Assembly (NCBI GenBank): GCA_963697345.1
Contig: CAVONS010000007.1
Coordinates: 186,001 to 250,000, forward strand
DNA from: Prado023 sp963697345
GTDB taxonomy: Bacteria; Actinomycetota; Actinomycetes; S36-B12; CAIYMF01
Direction: 5' to 3'
DNA length: 64,000 nucleotides
The position numbers were made by a program, and so were the translations under genes. This document shows positions 20,278 through 28,298 of this stretch, in pieces; position 1 is the stretch's first letter; each line of letters starts with the position of its first letter. The notes beneath the pieces are model-generated. The model searched no databases. It saw nothing but the letters and a program-made list of their open reading frames with translations, and was not told where the DNA came from.

Positions 20278-21156
20278 ATGTCACAGTCCACCCAGATCGT
20301 TGTCGGCTACGACGGCTCACCGGACTCGCGCGCCGCCCTGGACTGGGCGATCCGTGAGGCGGCGTCGCGTCGCTTCGGGATCAGGGTCGTCCACTGCGAG
20401 CCGGACCTGCGGATGTGGGACGGGGCGGCCGCGACGATGGCCGGCGCACCGGTCCTGGCCACGGCCCTTCCCGAGGATGGCCCGACGCCTGCGTCCGAGG
20501 CGGCCGCCCTGGTCGCCGCCGCCGGCGTCCCCGTCGAGACCGTGTCCGGCGCGGGCCCGCCGGCCGGCGTCCTCGTTGAGCAGAGCCGGTCTGCAGCGAT
20601 GGTGGTGATCGGATCCCGGGGCCACGGTGCGGTGTCCTCGGCCATCCTCGGCTCGACCGTCGCCCACGTGGCCTCCCATTCCCACGCGCCGGTCATCGTC
20701 GCGCAGGCGCAGGGTGCCGCTGATGGGCCCGTGGTGGTGGGTGTGGACGGCTCACCCCACTCCGAGGAGCTCGTGGGGTGGGCGATCGACCATGCCTCGC
20801 GGCACGGCCTGGCCCTCGAGGTGCTGCACGCGTACGCGATCCCCGTCTATCCGGGTGTGGTGCCCTACGTCCCCCCGGAGGAGATCACCCGGGCCACCTC
20901 CGACTTCGAGAAGCGGGTGGCTGCCGAGACCCTGGCTGGGTGGCGTGAGCGCTATCCCGATGTCGACGTGCGGGTCACGGTCTCCCATGGTCGGCCCGGG
21001 CCCCTGCTGGTCCGGGCGACCGAGCGGGCGAGCTTGACCGTGGTGGGCTCCCGGGGCCGTGGTGCCTTCCTGGGCATGCTCCTGGGGTCGACCAGTCAGT
21101 CCCTGCTCCAGCACGCGACGGGATCAGTGGCCGTGCTGCGCCGGCACAAGCACTGA
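20278..21156 (+). CDS. Universal stress protein, two-domain
   Basis: 292 aa, two tandem UspA domains. Each opens with a VVGVDGS-type strand (VVGYDGS near residue 8, VVVGVDGSPHSEE near 154) and closes with an ATP-binding loop of the G-2x-G-9x-G(S/T) type (GSRGHGAVSSAILGS near 118, GSRGRGAFLGMLLGS near 259). This architecture matches the nucleotide-binding Usp proteins of hypoxia and starvation responses in mycobacteria. ATG 20278 has a strong GAGGAGG (about 20263-20269). Transcription probably starts near 20216. It converges with korB 32 bp downstream. Confidence 0.9.
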   Translation: MSQSTQIVVGYDGSPDSRAALDWAIREAASRRFGIRVVHCEPDLRMWDGAAATMAGAPVLATALPEDGPTPASEAAALVAAAGVPVETVSGAGPPAGVLVEQSRSAAMVVIGSRGHGAVSSAILGSTVAHVASHSHAPVIVAQAQGAADGPVVVGVDGSPHSEELVGWAIDHASRHGLALEVLHAYAIPVYPGVVPYVPPEEITRATSDFEKRVAAETLAGWRERYPDVDVRVTVSHGRPGPLLVRATERASLTVVGSRGRGAFLGMLLGSTSQSLLQHATGSVAVLRRHKH

Positions 21157-21188
21157 GAGCACCGCCGGGCCATCAGGTCGGCCGATCC

Positions 21189-22253
21189 TCAGCCGGGGAC
21201 CGTCCACGTGTCCGTTCCGGCGAGCAGGGACCCGAGGTCCCCGGGGCCCTTCGCCTTGGCCCGGTCCAGCTGCTCGGCGAGCAGGTGGTCATAGACCGGG
21301 CGGCGAACGTCGCGGAACACCCCGATCGCGGTGTTCTGCAACGTGTCGAAATCGGCCAGCCGGGACAGGGCGAACGCCGTCGAGGGCTCAGCGGCGTACG
21401 CGTCGTGCACCCAGAGGCAGTCCCCCTCGCAGTCGGACACGTCCTCGACGACGTGCAGCACGCCGTCATCCCTGCGGGCCACACCCTTCTGCCCGTCGCT
21501 GCCGAAGCGGATCGGCTGGCCGTGCTCGAGCCGGATCAGGTTGTCCTCGCGGATCCCGGAGTCCTTCAGGGGCTCCCAGGCACGGTCGTTGAAGATGTTG
21601 CAGTTCTGGTAGATCTCGACGAGCGCGGAACCCTCGTGGGCCGCGGCTGCCCGCAGGACCTCGGTCAGGTGCTTGCGATCGGAGTCGATCGTCCGGGCCA
21701 CGAAGGATGCCTCGGCGCCCAGGGCCACCGAGATCGGGTTGAAGGGGTAGTCGATCGACCCCATGGGGGTCGACTTGGTGACCTTGCCGGCCTCGCTGGT
21801 CGGGGAGTACTGGCCCTTGGTCAGGCCGTAGATCCTGTTGTTGAACAGCAGGATCTTGATGTTCACGTTGCGCCGCAGCGCGTGCAGGAAGTGGTTGCCC
21901 CCGATGCTCAGGGCATCGCCATCACCGGTGACCACCCAGACCGACAGGTCGGGCCGGGAGGTCGACAGCCCGGTGGCGATGGCCGGCGCCCGGCCGTGGA
22001 TCGAGTGCATCCCGTAGGTGTCCACGTAGTACGGGAACCGCGAGGAGCACCCGATGCCGGAGATGAACACGATGTTCTCGCGGCGCACGCCCAGCTCCGG
22101 CAGGAAGGACTGCACCGCGGCCAGGATCGCGTAGTCCCCGCAGCCGGGGCACCAGCGGACCTCCTGGTCGGTCTTGAAGTCCTTGGCCTTCTGCGGCGGG
22201 TCAGCCTTGGGCACCAGCGACAGGCTCAGGGCGGAGGGCAGGTCGATGGTCAC
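21189..22253 (-). CDS. korB: 2-oxoacid:ferredoxin oxidoreductase, beta subunit
   Basis: 354 aa. Thiamine diphosphate and [4Fe-4S] subunit of the enzyme that oxidatively decarboxylates a 2-oxoacid (probably 2-oxoglutarate) to acyl-CoA and reduces ferredoxin. Cluster ligands: Cys35 and Cys38 (WCPGCGDY), Cys69 (GIGCSSRF) and the Cys of NCNIFND. The TPP motif starts GDGD at residues 110-113 and ends in LLFNN. The GTG start overlaps the korA stop by 3 bp. Together with korA it resembles the two-subunit, aerobically working KorAB of M. tuberculosis. Substrate choice cannot be settled from sequence. Confidence 0.93.
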   Translation of the reverse strand: MTIDLPSALSLSLVPKADPPQKAKDFKTDQEVRWCPGCGDYAILAAVQSFLPELGVRRENIVFISGIGCSSRFPYYVDTYGMHSIHGRAPAIATGLSTSRPDLSVWVVTGDGDALSIGGNHFLHALRRNVNIKILLFNNRIYGLTKGQYSPTSEAGKVTKSTPMGSIDYPFNPISVALGAEASFVARTIDSDRKHLTEVLRAAAAHEGSALVEIYQNCNIFNDRAWEPLKDSGIREDNLIRLEHGQPIRFGSDGQKGVARRDDGVLHVVEDVSDCEGDCLWVHDAYAAEPSTAFALSRLADFDTLQNTAIGVFRDVRRPVYDHLLAEQLDRAKAKGPGDLGSLLAGTDTWTVPG

Positions 22254-24103
22254 AGCAGCTCCCTGATCTGGTCGGCCAGTTCGGTGGCCTTGAACGGCAG
22301 TCCACGCACCTGGTTGTATCCCTGGGCGTCCACCAGGAACTTGCCCCGGATGAGCAGGCTCAGCTGGCCGAGGTTCATCTCCGGGATCAGCACGCGGTCG
22401 TAGGCGCGCAGGACGTCGCCGGTGTTGGCCGGGAAGGGGTTGAGGTGGCGCAGGTGTGCCTGGGCCACGGCCCCGCCCTCGGACCGGATGATCCCGCAGG
22501 CGGCGCCGATCGGCCCGTGCGTGGAGCCCCACCCCAGCACGAGGACCTTGGCGCTCCCACTGGGGTCCTCGACCTCCAGGGGTCCGATGCTGGCCGCGAT
22601 GCCGTCGACCTTCGCCTGTCGGGTGCGGACCATGAAGTCGTGGTTGTCCGGGTCGTAGCTGATGTCGCCGGATCCATCAGCCTTCTCGATCCCACCGATG
22701 CGGTGCTCGAGGCCCGGCGTCCCGGGGATCGCCCAGGGGCGGGCCAGCGTCTGCGGGTCGCGCTTGTAGGGCCAGTACACCTCGGTGCCGTCCTCGAGGG
22801 TGTGGTTGAGCTCGGTGGCGAACTCGACGCGCAGGTCCGGGAGGTCGGAGACGTCCGGGACCCGCCACGGCTCGGACCCGTTGGCCAGGTACCCGTCGGA
22901 GAGCAGCATCACCGGCGTGCGGTAGGTCAGCGCGATCCGCGCGGCCTCGATGGCGGCGTCGAAGCAGTCGCTGGCAGATTGCGGGGCGATGATCGGCACG
23001 GGTGCTTCGCCGTTGCGCCCGAACATGGCCTGCAGCAGGTCGGCCTGCTCGGTCTTGGTGGGCAGGCCCGTCGAGGGCCCGCCGCGCTGGACGTCGATGA
23101 TCAGCAGGGGCAGCTCGGTGGCCACGGCCAGCCCGATCGTCTCGGACTTCAGGGCGATCCCCGGCCCGGAGGTCGTGGTCACGGCCAGCGACCCGCCGTA
23201 GGCGGCGCCGAGCGAAGCACCGATACCCGCGATCTCGTCCTCGAGCTGCAGCGTGCGCACGCCGAACTCCTTGTGCCGGGAGAGCTCGTGGAGGATGTCG
23301 CTGGCCGGGGTGATCGGGTACGAGCCGAGGAACAGCGGCAGGCCCGACAGCTGGGAGGCAGCGATCAGCCCATAGGACAGCGCGGTGTTGCCCGTGATGT
23401 TGCGGTACACCCCCGGGGCCATGACCGCAGGGACCACCTCGTACTGGACCGCGAAGTCCTCGGTCGTCTCCCCGAACGCCCAGCCGGCGTCGAAGGCGGC
23501 CAGATTGGCGGCAAGGATCTCGGGCTTGCGGCCGAACTTCGCGGTGAGGTAGTTCCTGGTCCCCTCGGTCCCCCGGGAGTAGAGCCAGCTCAGCAGCCCC
23601 AGGGCGAACATGTTCTTCGCCCGCTCTGCTTCCTTCTTGGTGATGCTGAATCCCTTGAGCGCCTCGACTGTGAGGGTGGTGAGGTTCACCGGGTGCAGGG
23701 AGTAGGACGCCAGGCTGTCGTCGGTGAGCGGATCGGCGCTGTAGCCGACCTTGTCCAGGGCGCGCTGGGTGAACTCGTCGGTGTTCACGATCAGGTGCCC
23801 ACCGCGACGGACGTGGTGCAGGTTGCTGCGCAGGGCAGCGGGGTTCATGGCCACAAGGACGTCGGCAGCGTCGCCCGGGGTCTGGATCGCGTGGTCGGCG
23901 AACTGCAGCTGGAAGGCGCTGACGCCGTGGACGGTGCCCGCTGGCGCACGGATCTCAGCGGGGAAGTCGGGCAGCGTCGACAGGTCGTTGCCGAAGGACG
24001 CCGTCTCCTGGGTGAACCGGTCCCCGGTCAGCTGCATGCCGTCGCCGGAGTCGCCGGCGAATCGGATGATGACCTTGTCGAGTGGTTCTACCGGCTTGGA
24101 CAC
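22250..24103 (-). CDS. korA: 2-oxoacid:ferredoxin oxidoreductase, fused gamma-alpha subunit
   Basis: 617 aa. N-terminal gamma domain (FAGDSGDGMQLTG near residue 15) fused to the alpha domain, which opens with YPITPASDILHEL (about 262) and contains TSGPGIALKSE; the C-terminal third is the transketolase-C-like CoA region. GTG 24103 (VSKPVEPLDK) is chosen because the homology begins directly after it; the frame runs on upstream to 24892, but that stretch overlaps divergent genes and is low-complexity. It is divergent from the NuoB-like gene at 24271, with a 167-bp gap that must hold both promoters. Confidence 0.93.
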   Translation of the reverse strand: MSKPVEPLDKVIIRFAGDSGDGMQLTGDRFTQETASFGNDLSTLPDFPAEIRAPAGTVHGVSAFQLQFADHAIQTPGDAADVLVAMNPAALRSNLHHVRRGGHLIVNTDEFTQRALDKVGYSADPLTDDSLASYSLHPVNLTTLTVEALKGFSITKKEAERAKNMFALGLLSWLYSRGTEGTRNYLTAKFGRKPEILAANLAAFDAGWAFGETTEDFAVQYEVVPAVMAPGVYRNITGNTALSYGLIAASQLSGLPLFLGSYPITPASDILHELSRHKEFGVRTLQLEDEIAGIGASLGAAYGGSLAVTTTSGPGIALKSETIGLAVATELPLLIIDVQRGGPSTGLPTKTEQADLLQAMFGRNGEAPVPIIAPQSASDCFDAAIEAARIALTYRTPVMLLSDGYLANGSEPWRVPDVSDLPDLRVEFATELNHTLEDGTEVYWPYKRDPQTLARPWAIPGTPGLEHRIGGIEKADGSGDISYDPDNHDFMVRTRQAKVDGIAASIGPLEVEDPSGSAKVLVLGWGSTHGPIGAACGIIRSEGGAVAQAHLRHLNPFPANTGDVLRAYDRVLIPEMNLGQLSLLIRGKFLVDAQGYNQVRGLPFKATELADQIRELL

Positions 24104-24258
24104 AAGCGCCGTGCCTTTCGCGTCCCGGTGGGGCTTCCCGCGGGGTAAGGGTTCCTTGACCTCCCATTCTGTCCCATGACCTGCGTCGGCGCGTCGCACC
24201 CCCGTGCCGTGGTGCCGGTCAGTCCACGTCGGGCGGGCCCGTCGCCGCTCCCAGGGCC

Positions 24259-24264
24259 TAGCCT
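24259..24264 (+). promoter_or_regulatory. -10 element of a probable leaderless promoter for the NuoB-like gene
   Basis: TAGCCT is followed by exactly 6 nt and then GTG 24271; no Shine-Dalgarno sequence precedes the start. It lies in the 167-bp divergent gap with korA (24104-24270). I see no certain korA promoter there, although CAGAAT on the minus strand near 24166-24171 is a weak candidate. Confidence 0.45.
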
Positions 24265-24270
24265 TGACCC

Positions 24271-24735
24271 GTGGAGGTGGGTGCCGTTCAGCGTCGTTGG
24301 GCCCGGGTGGGGGACCGGCGGGTGTCGCTGCACGTCGTGGAACTGGGACTCGCGTGCTGTGGGGTCGAGGTGCGTGAGGCGCGCCGCGCGGCCGATCTGC
24401 TGGGCGCGGCACTCGGTATCGACCCCGCCGATGGGTCCAGCGATGCCGGCGCCCGGGACGACGGGTCACCTGCCCTGCACGTCCTGGTCGTGGCTGGGAC
24501 CGTGACCACGCGACTGGCGCCCGTCCTGGCCGCCGCCCACGCCGCGCTGCCCGAGCCGCACGCGGTGCTGGCCTTCGGAGCGTGCGCGGCAACCGGGGGT
24601 CCCTACTGGGACTCGTACAGCGTCCTGCCCGGCGCCCACGAGGTGGTGCCGGTCGACGTCTGGGTGCCCGGCTGCCCACCGCGCCCGGCGGACCTGGTGG
24701 CGGGGCTGGAGGAGGTGCTGCGTGGACGTCCATGA
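24271..24735 (+). CDS. Second NuoB-like (complex I N2-cluster) protein
   Basis: 154 aa, a stand-alone relative of NuoB. All four N2-type cluster ligands are present: Cys29-Cys30 (GLACCGVE), Cys105 (FGACAATGG) and Cys135 (VPGCPPRP). The PVDVWVPGCPPRP block is almost that of the main NuoB at the left edge. An Asp/Gly-rich insertion lies between residues 48 and 65. It heads a three-gene set with NuoC-like and NuoI-like proteins, divergent from korAB. No nuoD, nuoEFG or membrane gene accompanies it, so it must either borrow NuoD/NuoH from the main complex or act as a separate iron-sulfur carrier. Confidence 0.85.
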   Translation: MEVGAVQRRWARVGDRRVSLHVVELGLACCGVEVREARRAADLLGAALGIDPADGSSDAGARDDGSPALHVLVVAGTVTTRLAPVLAAAHAALPEPHAVLAFGACAATGGPYWDSYSVLPGAHEVVPVDVWVPGCPPRPADLVAGLEEVLRGRP

Positions 24736-25210
24736 GCACCGGGTGCGCGCCGAGGAGTGGCTGGCCCACTGCGCTGGCCTGGCAGCGGCCGGGTCGTCCA
24801 TGCTCGACATGCTCACGGCTGTGGACGATCCCGACGCTGGGCGGATCGAGGTCGTGGCGCACCTGGTCGATGTGGGTGCCCGGGTCCGCCACCTGGTCTG
24901 GACCTCCGTGGACCGCACCGTCGCGGAGCTGGCCTCACTGGTCGAGGTCTACCCGGGTGCGTCGTGGCACGAGCGTGAGGTCCACGAGATGTTCGGCGTC
25001 ACCTTCCTGGGCAACCCCGACCTGCGGCCGCTGCTCACGAGCGGGGCGGCCGGGTTCCCGCTGCGTCGCACGTCTGCGCTGCCAGCGCGTGCGGCGACCA
25101 CGTGGCCGGGGGCCGTCGAGCCCTCCGACCGTCCCGCGCCCGGTCGGGTGGCTGCCCGCCCGCGCTCGCGTCCGGGCCCGCCCGGCATCCCCCCGCAGTG
25201 GCAGTCATGA
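24722..25210 (+). CDS. Second NuoC-like protein
   Basis: 162 aa. The NuoC signature region is recognisable as SWHEREVHEMFGVTFLGNPD (about residues 81-100), with the preceding MLDMLTAVDD and VWTSVDR strands. After PDLRPLL the protein departs from NuoC: the last ~50 residues are Arg/Pro/Ala-rich with none of the usual RKDYPL region. GTG 24722 overlaps the end of the NuoB-like gene by 14 bp, and its stop overlaps the next ATG (ATGA), so the three genes are translationally coupled. Function as a second connecting-module subunit is inferred. Confidence 0.78.
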   Translation: MDVHEHRVRAEEWLAHCAGLAAAGSSMLDMLTAVDDPDAGRIEVVAHLVDVGARVRHLVWTSVDRTVAELASLVEVYPGASWHEREVHEMFGVTFLGNPDLRPLLTSGAAGFPLRRTSALPARAATTWPGAVEPSDRPAPGRVAARPRSRPGPPGIPPQWQS

Positions 25211-25515
25211 GCCCCCATGCGCGGATCGCGCTGATCGCAGAGCAGTGCACGTCCTGCATGCTGTGCGTCCGGGAGTGCCCCACGTGGTGCATCACGCTGG
25301 ACGCGCACCAGGAGCTCGACGGTGATCCCAGTGCGCGGCGTCCGCGCACGGTCAACGTCCTGGACACCTTCACCATCGACTGGGGCCTGTGCATGTACTG
25401 CGGGATCTGTGTCGACGTGTGCCCCTTCGACGCCCTGGAGTGGCGCGCAGACGCGGTGGCCCCCACCAGCGCGCCGCAGGGCCTCAAGCACGGGATCGCA
25501 GACCTGCAGCCCTGA
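25207..25515 (+). CDS. NuoI-like 2x[4Fe-4S] ferredoxin-type protein
   Basis: 102 aa, cytoplasmic. Two complete cluster motifs: CTSCMLCVRECP (Cys14, 17, 20, 24) and CMYCGICVDVCP (Cys62, 65, 68, 72). The 37-residue spacing with LDTFTIDWGLCMYCGICVDV between them resembles NuoI rather than bacterial-type ferredoxins, but it lacks the amphipathic N-terminal helices of the main NuoI (199 aa). It probably relays electrons to the NuoB-like partner, possibly from ferredoxin reduced by KorAB. ATG 25207 overlaps the preceding stop. Confidence 0.85.
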   Translation: MSPHARIALIAEQCTSCMLCVRECPTWCITLDAHQELDGDPSARRPRTVNVLDTFTIDWGLCMYCGICVDVCPFDALEWRADAVAPTSAPQGLKHGIADLQP

Positions 25516-25568
25516 CCCCGACCTCTGTGCGCTGCCCGCTGGGCGAACGCCGCCGCGGTGGTCCTGGG

Positions 25569-26270
25569 TCAGCGCAGCAGGGCGGCCACGAGGTTCGCGG
25601 GCCGGTCGACCAGGTGGGCGGCCCCAGCGTCGGTCAGCTCCTGCGCGCTGCCGTAGCCCCACAGGGCACCCAGGCAGGGCATCCCGGTGGCCGTCGCCCC
25701 CAGGACGTCGTGGGAGCGGTCCCCGATCATCACCGCGCCGTCTGCGGGACGGCCCAGGCGGTGCAGCACCTCGGTGATGACGTCGGCCTTGAGCGTTCGT
25801 CGGCCGTCGAGCTCGGAGCCGACGATGACCGTGAACCACGGCGACAGCCCGAAGTGCTCCAGGATCGATCGTGCGTAGGGCTCGGCCTTGGAGGTGGCCA
25901 CGGCCAGGACGCAGCCGGCTGCGCGCAGGGTGCTCAGCGCCTCGGGAATCCCGTCGTACACGCTGTTCTCGAACTGGCCGCTGCGCCCGTAGTACACGCG
26001 GTAGGCCGTGATCGCCTCCTGCGACCGGTCGAGGTCCATCCCGCAGACCTCGCGGAACGAGTCGAGCAGCGGCGGGCCGATGAAGGCGTCGAGCGCGGCT
26101 GGGGGCGGGATGGGCTCGCCGAGCTCGGTCAGGGCGAAGCGGACCGACGCCAGGATCCCCGGGCCACTGGCGGTCAGGGTGCCGTCGAGGTCGAACAGCA
26201 CGGCGCTGGGGGCACCCGACAGGTCGGCGGCCGGCGTCTGGGGGCCCTGCGGATCCGAGCCCGGGCTCAC
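25569..26270 (-). CDS. HAD-superfamily phosphatase (phosphoglycolate phosphatase-like)
   Basis: 233 aa. HAD motifs in order: I, FDLDGTLT with Asp27 and Asp29; II, AVATSKA near residue 124; the lysine of RRTLKADV; and IV, VMIGDRSHD near 180. A helical cap lies between motifs I and II, as in Gph/PGMB-type phosphatases. The substrate is not readable from sequence. The GTG start overlaps the stop of yajQ, so the two are translated from one message. The first ~18 residues are Pro/Asp-rich and may be dispensable. Confidence 0.85.
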   Translation of the reverse strand: MSPGSDPQGPQTPAADLSGAPSAVLFDLDGTLTASGPGILASVRFALTELGEPIPPPAALDAFIGPPLLDSFREVCGMDLDRSQEAITAYRVYYGRSGQFENSVYDGIPEALSTLRAAGCVLAVATSKAEPYARSILEHFGLSPWFTVIVGSELDGRRTLKADVITEVLHRLGRPADGAVMIGDRSHDVLGATATGMPCLGALWGYGSAQELTDAGAAHLVDRPANLVAALLR

Positions 26271-26758
26271 CGGTAGTTGACGAACTGGACCGGGAAGTCG
26301 AGGTCGGCCTCGCGGACCAGCTGCTGGACGGCCTGCAGGCTGTCGCGGCTCTTGGCCGAGACCCGCAGCTCCTCACCCATCACCTGGGACTTCACGCCCT
26401 TGGGGCCCTCGTCGCGGATGAGCTTGTTCAGCTTGCTTGCCTGCTCCTTGGAGATCCCGGCGGTCAGGGTGCACAGGATCTTGGTCTCCTTGCCTGAGGG
26501 CCGGGGCTCCTCGGCGTTGAGGGCCTTGAGCGAGACCTTGCGCTTGACCAGCTTGTCCTTGAGGACGTCGAGGGCCGCCGAGCAACGCTCCTCCGTGCTC
26601 GAGGTGATCTCGATGCCCATCTCGCCGCGCCAGGCGATCGAGGTGCTGGTGTTCTTGAAGTCGAATCGCTGGGCCAGTTCCTTGGCGGCCTGGTTCAGGG
26701 CGTTGTCCACCTCTTGGTGGTCGACCTTGCTGACGATGTCGAAGCTGCTGTCTGCCAT
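26267..26758 (-). CDS. yajQ: YajQ family nucleotide-binding protein
   Basis: 163 aa, full length for the family. Opens MADSSFDIVSKVDHQEVDNA, the conserved YajQ N-terminus, and ends DLDFPVQFVNYR. Family members have two ferredoxin-like folds; YajQ was described as a nucleic-acid binding protein, and a Xanthomonas homologue binds cyclic di-GMP. The role here is unknown. ATG 26758 follows TACCCT by 6 nt on the minus strand, with no Shine-Dalgarno sequence, suggesting a leaderless mRNA. It is cotranscribed with the HAD phosphatase. Confidence 0.93.
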   Translation of the reverse strand: MADSSFDIVSKVDHQEVDNALNQAAKELAQRFDFKNTSTSIAWRGEMGIEITSSTEERCSAALDVLKDKLVKRKVSLKALNAEEPRPSGKETKILCTLTAGISKEQASKLNKLIRDEGPKGVKSQVMGEELRVSAKSRDSLQAVQQLVREADLDFPVQFVNYR

Positions 26759-26764
26759 GGGGTC

Positions 26765-26770
26765 AGGGTA
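26765..26770 (-). promoter_or_regulatory. -10 element of a probable leaderless promoter for yajQ
   Basis: On the minus strand TACCCT ends 6 nt before ATG 26758, placing the predicted transcript start on the start codon. No -35 match is evident. Confidence 0.45.
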
Positions 26771-26801
26771 TCGGCATGCCCGCGCAGGGACCGGCGCTGG
26801 T

Positions 26802-26831
26802 TTGTCGGCGGCGTGGTGCCACGGGTACGAT
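26802..26831 (+). promoter_or_regulatory. Promoter of tRNA-Tyr
   Basis: TTGTCG (26802-26807) and TACGAT (26826-26831) separated by 18 bp. Predicted start near 26838, 5 nt before the mature tRNA end. Confidence 0.5.
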
Positions 26832-26842
26832 TCTCGGGCACT

Positions 26843-26924
<82 letters not shown>

Positions 26925-26932
26925 CACGCACC

Positions 26933-26964
26933 AGAGGGGCCCCAGCACCTGCCGGGGCCCCTCT
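26933..26964 (+). terminator. Terminator after tRNA-Tyr
   Basis: Perfect 11-bp inverted repeat AGAGGGGCCCC/GGGGCCCCTCT with a 10-nt loop, 8 nt after the tRNA. Only a short T-containing tail (CTGTTG) follows. Confidence 0.75.
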
Positions 26965-27044
26965 GCTGTTGCCGGGTTGATGCTGCCACCTGGCGTTGTC
27001 ATGACATGAGCGGGAACCGGTTCCCGATGCGAGGATGGTGGACC

Positions 27045-27965
27045 ATGACATGGAGCGCTGCCTACATCCCAGACCTTGCCGGACAGTCGATGATCGTGAC
27101 CGGGGCCAACTCCGGCATCGGCCTGGAGGCGGCCAAGGTGCTGGCGGCCCGCGGTGCCGCCGTGACACTGGCCACCCGTGACGCCGGGCGGGGGGCCCAG
27201 GCGGCCGACCAGGTCCAGGCCGTGGCTCCTGGCGCGCAGGTCGAGGTCGCCTCCCTGGATCTGGCCGACCTGGCCAGCGTCGCGCAGTTCGCAACCCGGT
27301 GGAAGCAGGAGCATCCCGAGGGCCTCGACGTCCTGATCAACAACGCCGGCGTGATGGCGATCCCACGCCGGGAGACTGCCGACGGCTTCGAGATGCAGTT
27401 CGGGACCAACCATCTGGGGCACTTCGCCCTGACCGGCCAGCTCGTGGATGCTGTGAAGCCCGATGGCCGGGTGGTGACGGTCTCCAGTGGGGCCCATCGG
27501 TTCGGCTCGATGAACTTCGCCGACCTGCAGTCCGCCGAGGGCTACTCGAAGTGGCGTGTCTACGGACAGAGCAAGTTGGCCAACGTCCTGTTCGCCCTCG
27601 AGCTGCACCGCCGAGCTGAGGCCGCTGACGTGGCACTGCGCAGCATCGCCGTCCACCCGGGCTACGCCAACACCAACCTGCAGAGCGTGGGTCCACAGAT
27701 GTCGGGCAACCGGTTCGGCGTGGCAGCCATGGCCGTGGTCAACCGGGTGCTGGCCCAGTCCGCGGAGGCCGGCGCCTGGCCGACCCTCATGGGCGCCACC
27801 GATCCCAGCGTCCCCGGCGGGTCATTCGTCGGCCCGACGCAGTGGCGGGGCCAGCGCGGGGCGCCCGGTCTCGAGACACCGTCCGATGCCGCGCGCGACC
27901 CGGAATCAGCACGCCAGCTGTGGCAGGCCAGTGAGGAGCTCACGGGGGTCTCGTTCCCCTGGTGA
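27045..27965 (+). CDS. Short-chain dehydrogenase/reductase
   Basis: 306 aa, classical SDR of the retinol-dehydrogenase-like type. NAD(P)-binding TGANSGIG (residues 19-26), NNAGVMA, catalytic Ser in VTVSSGAHR, and Tyr173/Lys177 in YGQSK. The C-terminal region with GGSFVGPTQW is typical of these reductases. Substrate unknown. ATG 27045 is chosen because GAGG (27031-27034) precedes it and the SDR fold starts soon after; in-frame ATGs at 27006 and 27027 would add only unconserved residues. It stands alone between two tRNA genes. Confidence 0.88.
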   Translation: MTWSAAYIPDLAGQSMIVTGANSGIGLEAAKVLAARGAAVTLATRDAGRGAQAADQVQAVAPGAQVEVASLDLADLASVAQFATRWKQEHPEGLDVLINNAGVMAIPRRETADGFEMQFGTNHLGHFALTGQLVDAVKPDGRVVTVSSGAHRFGSMNFADLQSAEGYSKWRVYGQSKLANVLFALELHRRAEAADVALRSIAVHPGYANTNLQSVGPQMSGNRFGVAAMAVVNRVLAQSAEAGAWPTLMGATDPSVPGGSFVGPTQWRGQRGAPGLETPSDAARDPESARQLWQASEELTGVSFPW

Positions 27966-28045
27966 CGGGCGCCCGACGGGGTCCTGCTACCCGCTCGTGA
28001 CGATTTCGTCCCGGGGCGTCGGGTCGGGTAACCTGTTCGCGCATT

Positions 28046-28118
28046 GCCCCTTTAGCTCAGTCGGCAGAGCGTCTCCATGGTAAGGAGAAGGTCTACGGTT
28101 CGATTCCGTAAAGGGGCT
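28046..28118 (+). tRNA. tRNA-Thr (GGT)
   Basis: 73 nt. Acceptor GCCCCTT pairs with AAGGGGC (28111-28117), discriminator T28118; the seven-base anticodon loop ATGGTAA gives anticodon GGT. T-loop GGTTCGATTCC is normal. TAACCT (28029-28034) upstream is a probable -10 element. No encoded CCA. Confidence 0.95.
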
Positions 28119-28153
28119 CGGAAGAGTCCGGCCCGCCAGGGTCGATCTTGCAC

Positions 28154-28230
28154 GGCGGAGTAGCTCAGCCAGGTAGAGCAAGCGGCTCATAATCGCTGTG
28201 TCGCCGGTTCAAGTCCGGCCTCCGCTACCA
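28154..28230 (+). tRNA. tRNA-Met (CAT), elongator type
   Basis: 77 nt including an encoded CCA at 28228-28230, the only one of the four tRNAs here with it. Acceptor GGCGGAG pairs with CTCCGCT (first pair G-U), anticodon CAT in loop CTCATAA. The acceptor is paired at position 1-72, unlike the mismatched initiator, so elongator is preferred. It lies 35 nt after tRNA-Thr, probably cotranscribed, and just before rpmG. Confidence 0.93.
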
Positions 28231-28298
28231 GACACCAGGTGCCCCGCAGGGGCCCGGCACGAGGCGCCCTTCGCGGCGTGAAGAAGGAAGGCAGTCCC

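Noticed and set aside
22445..24148. 567-codon plus-strand frame opposite korA
   Set aside because: Antisense shadow of the clearly recognisable KorA; no motifs.
24271..25515. NuoBCI-like trio as a [NiFe] hydrogenase
   Set aside because: No large catalytic subunit with CxxC pairs is present, and the NuoB-like protein has the CC pair of complex I, not the CxxC of hydrogenase small subunits.
28154..28230. tRNA-Met as initiator tRNA
   Set aside because: The first acceptor pair is G-U, not the unpaired 1-72 of bacterial initiators.
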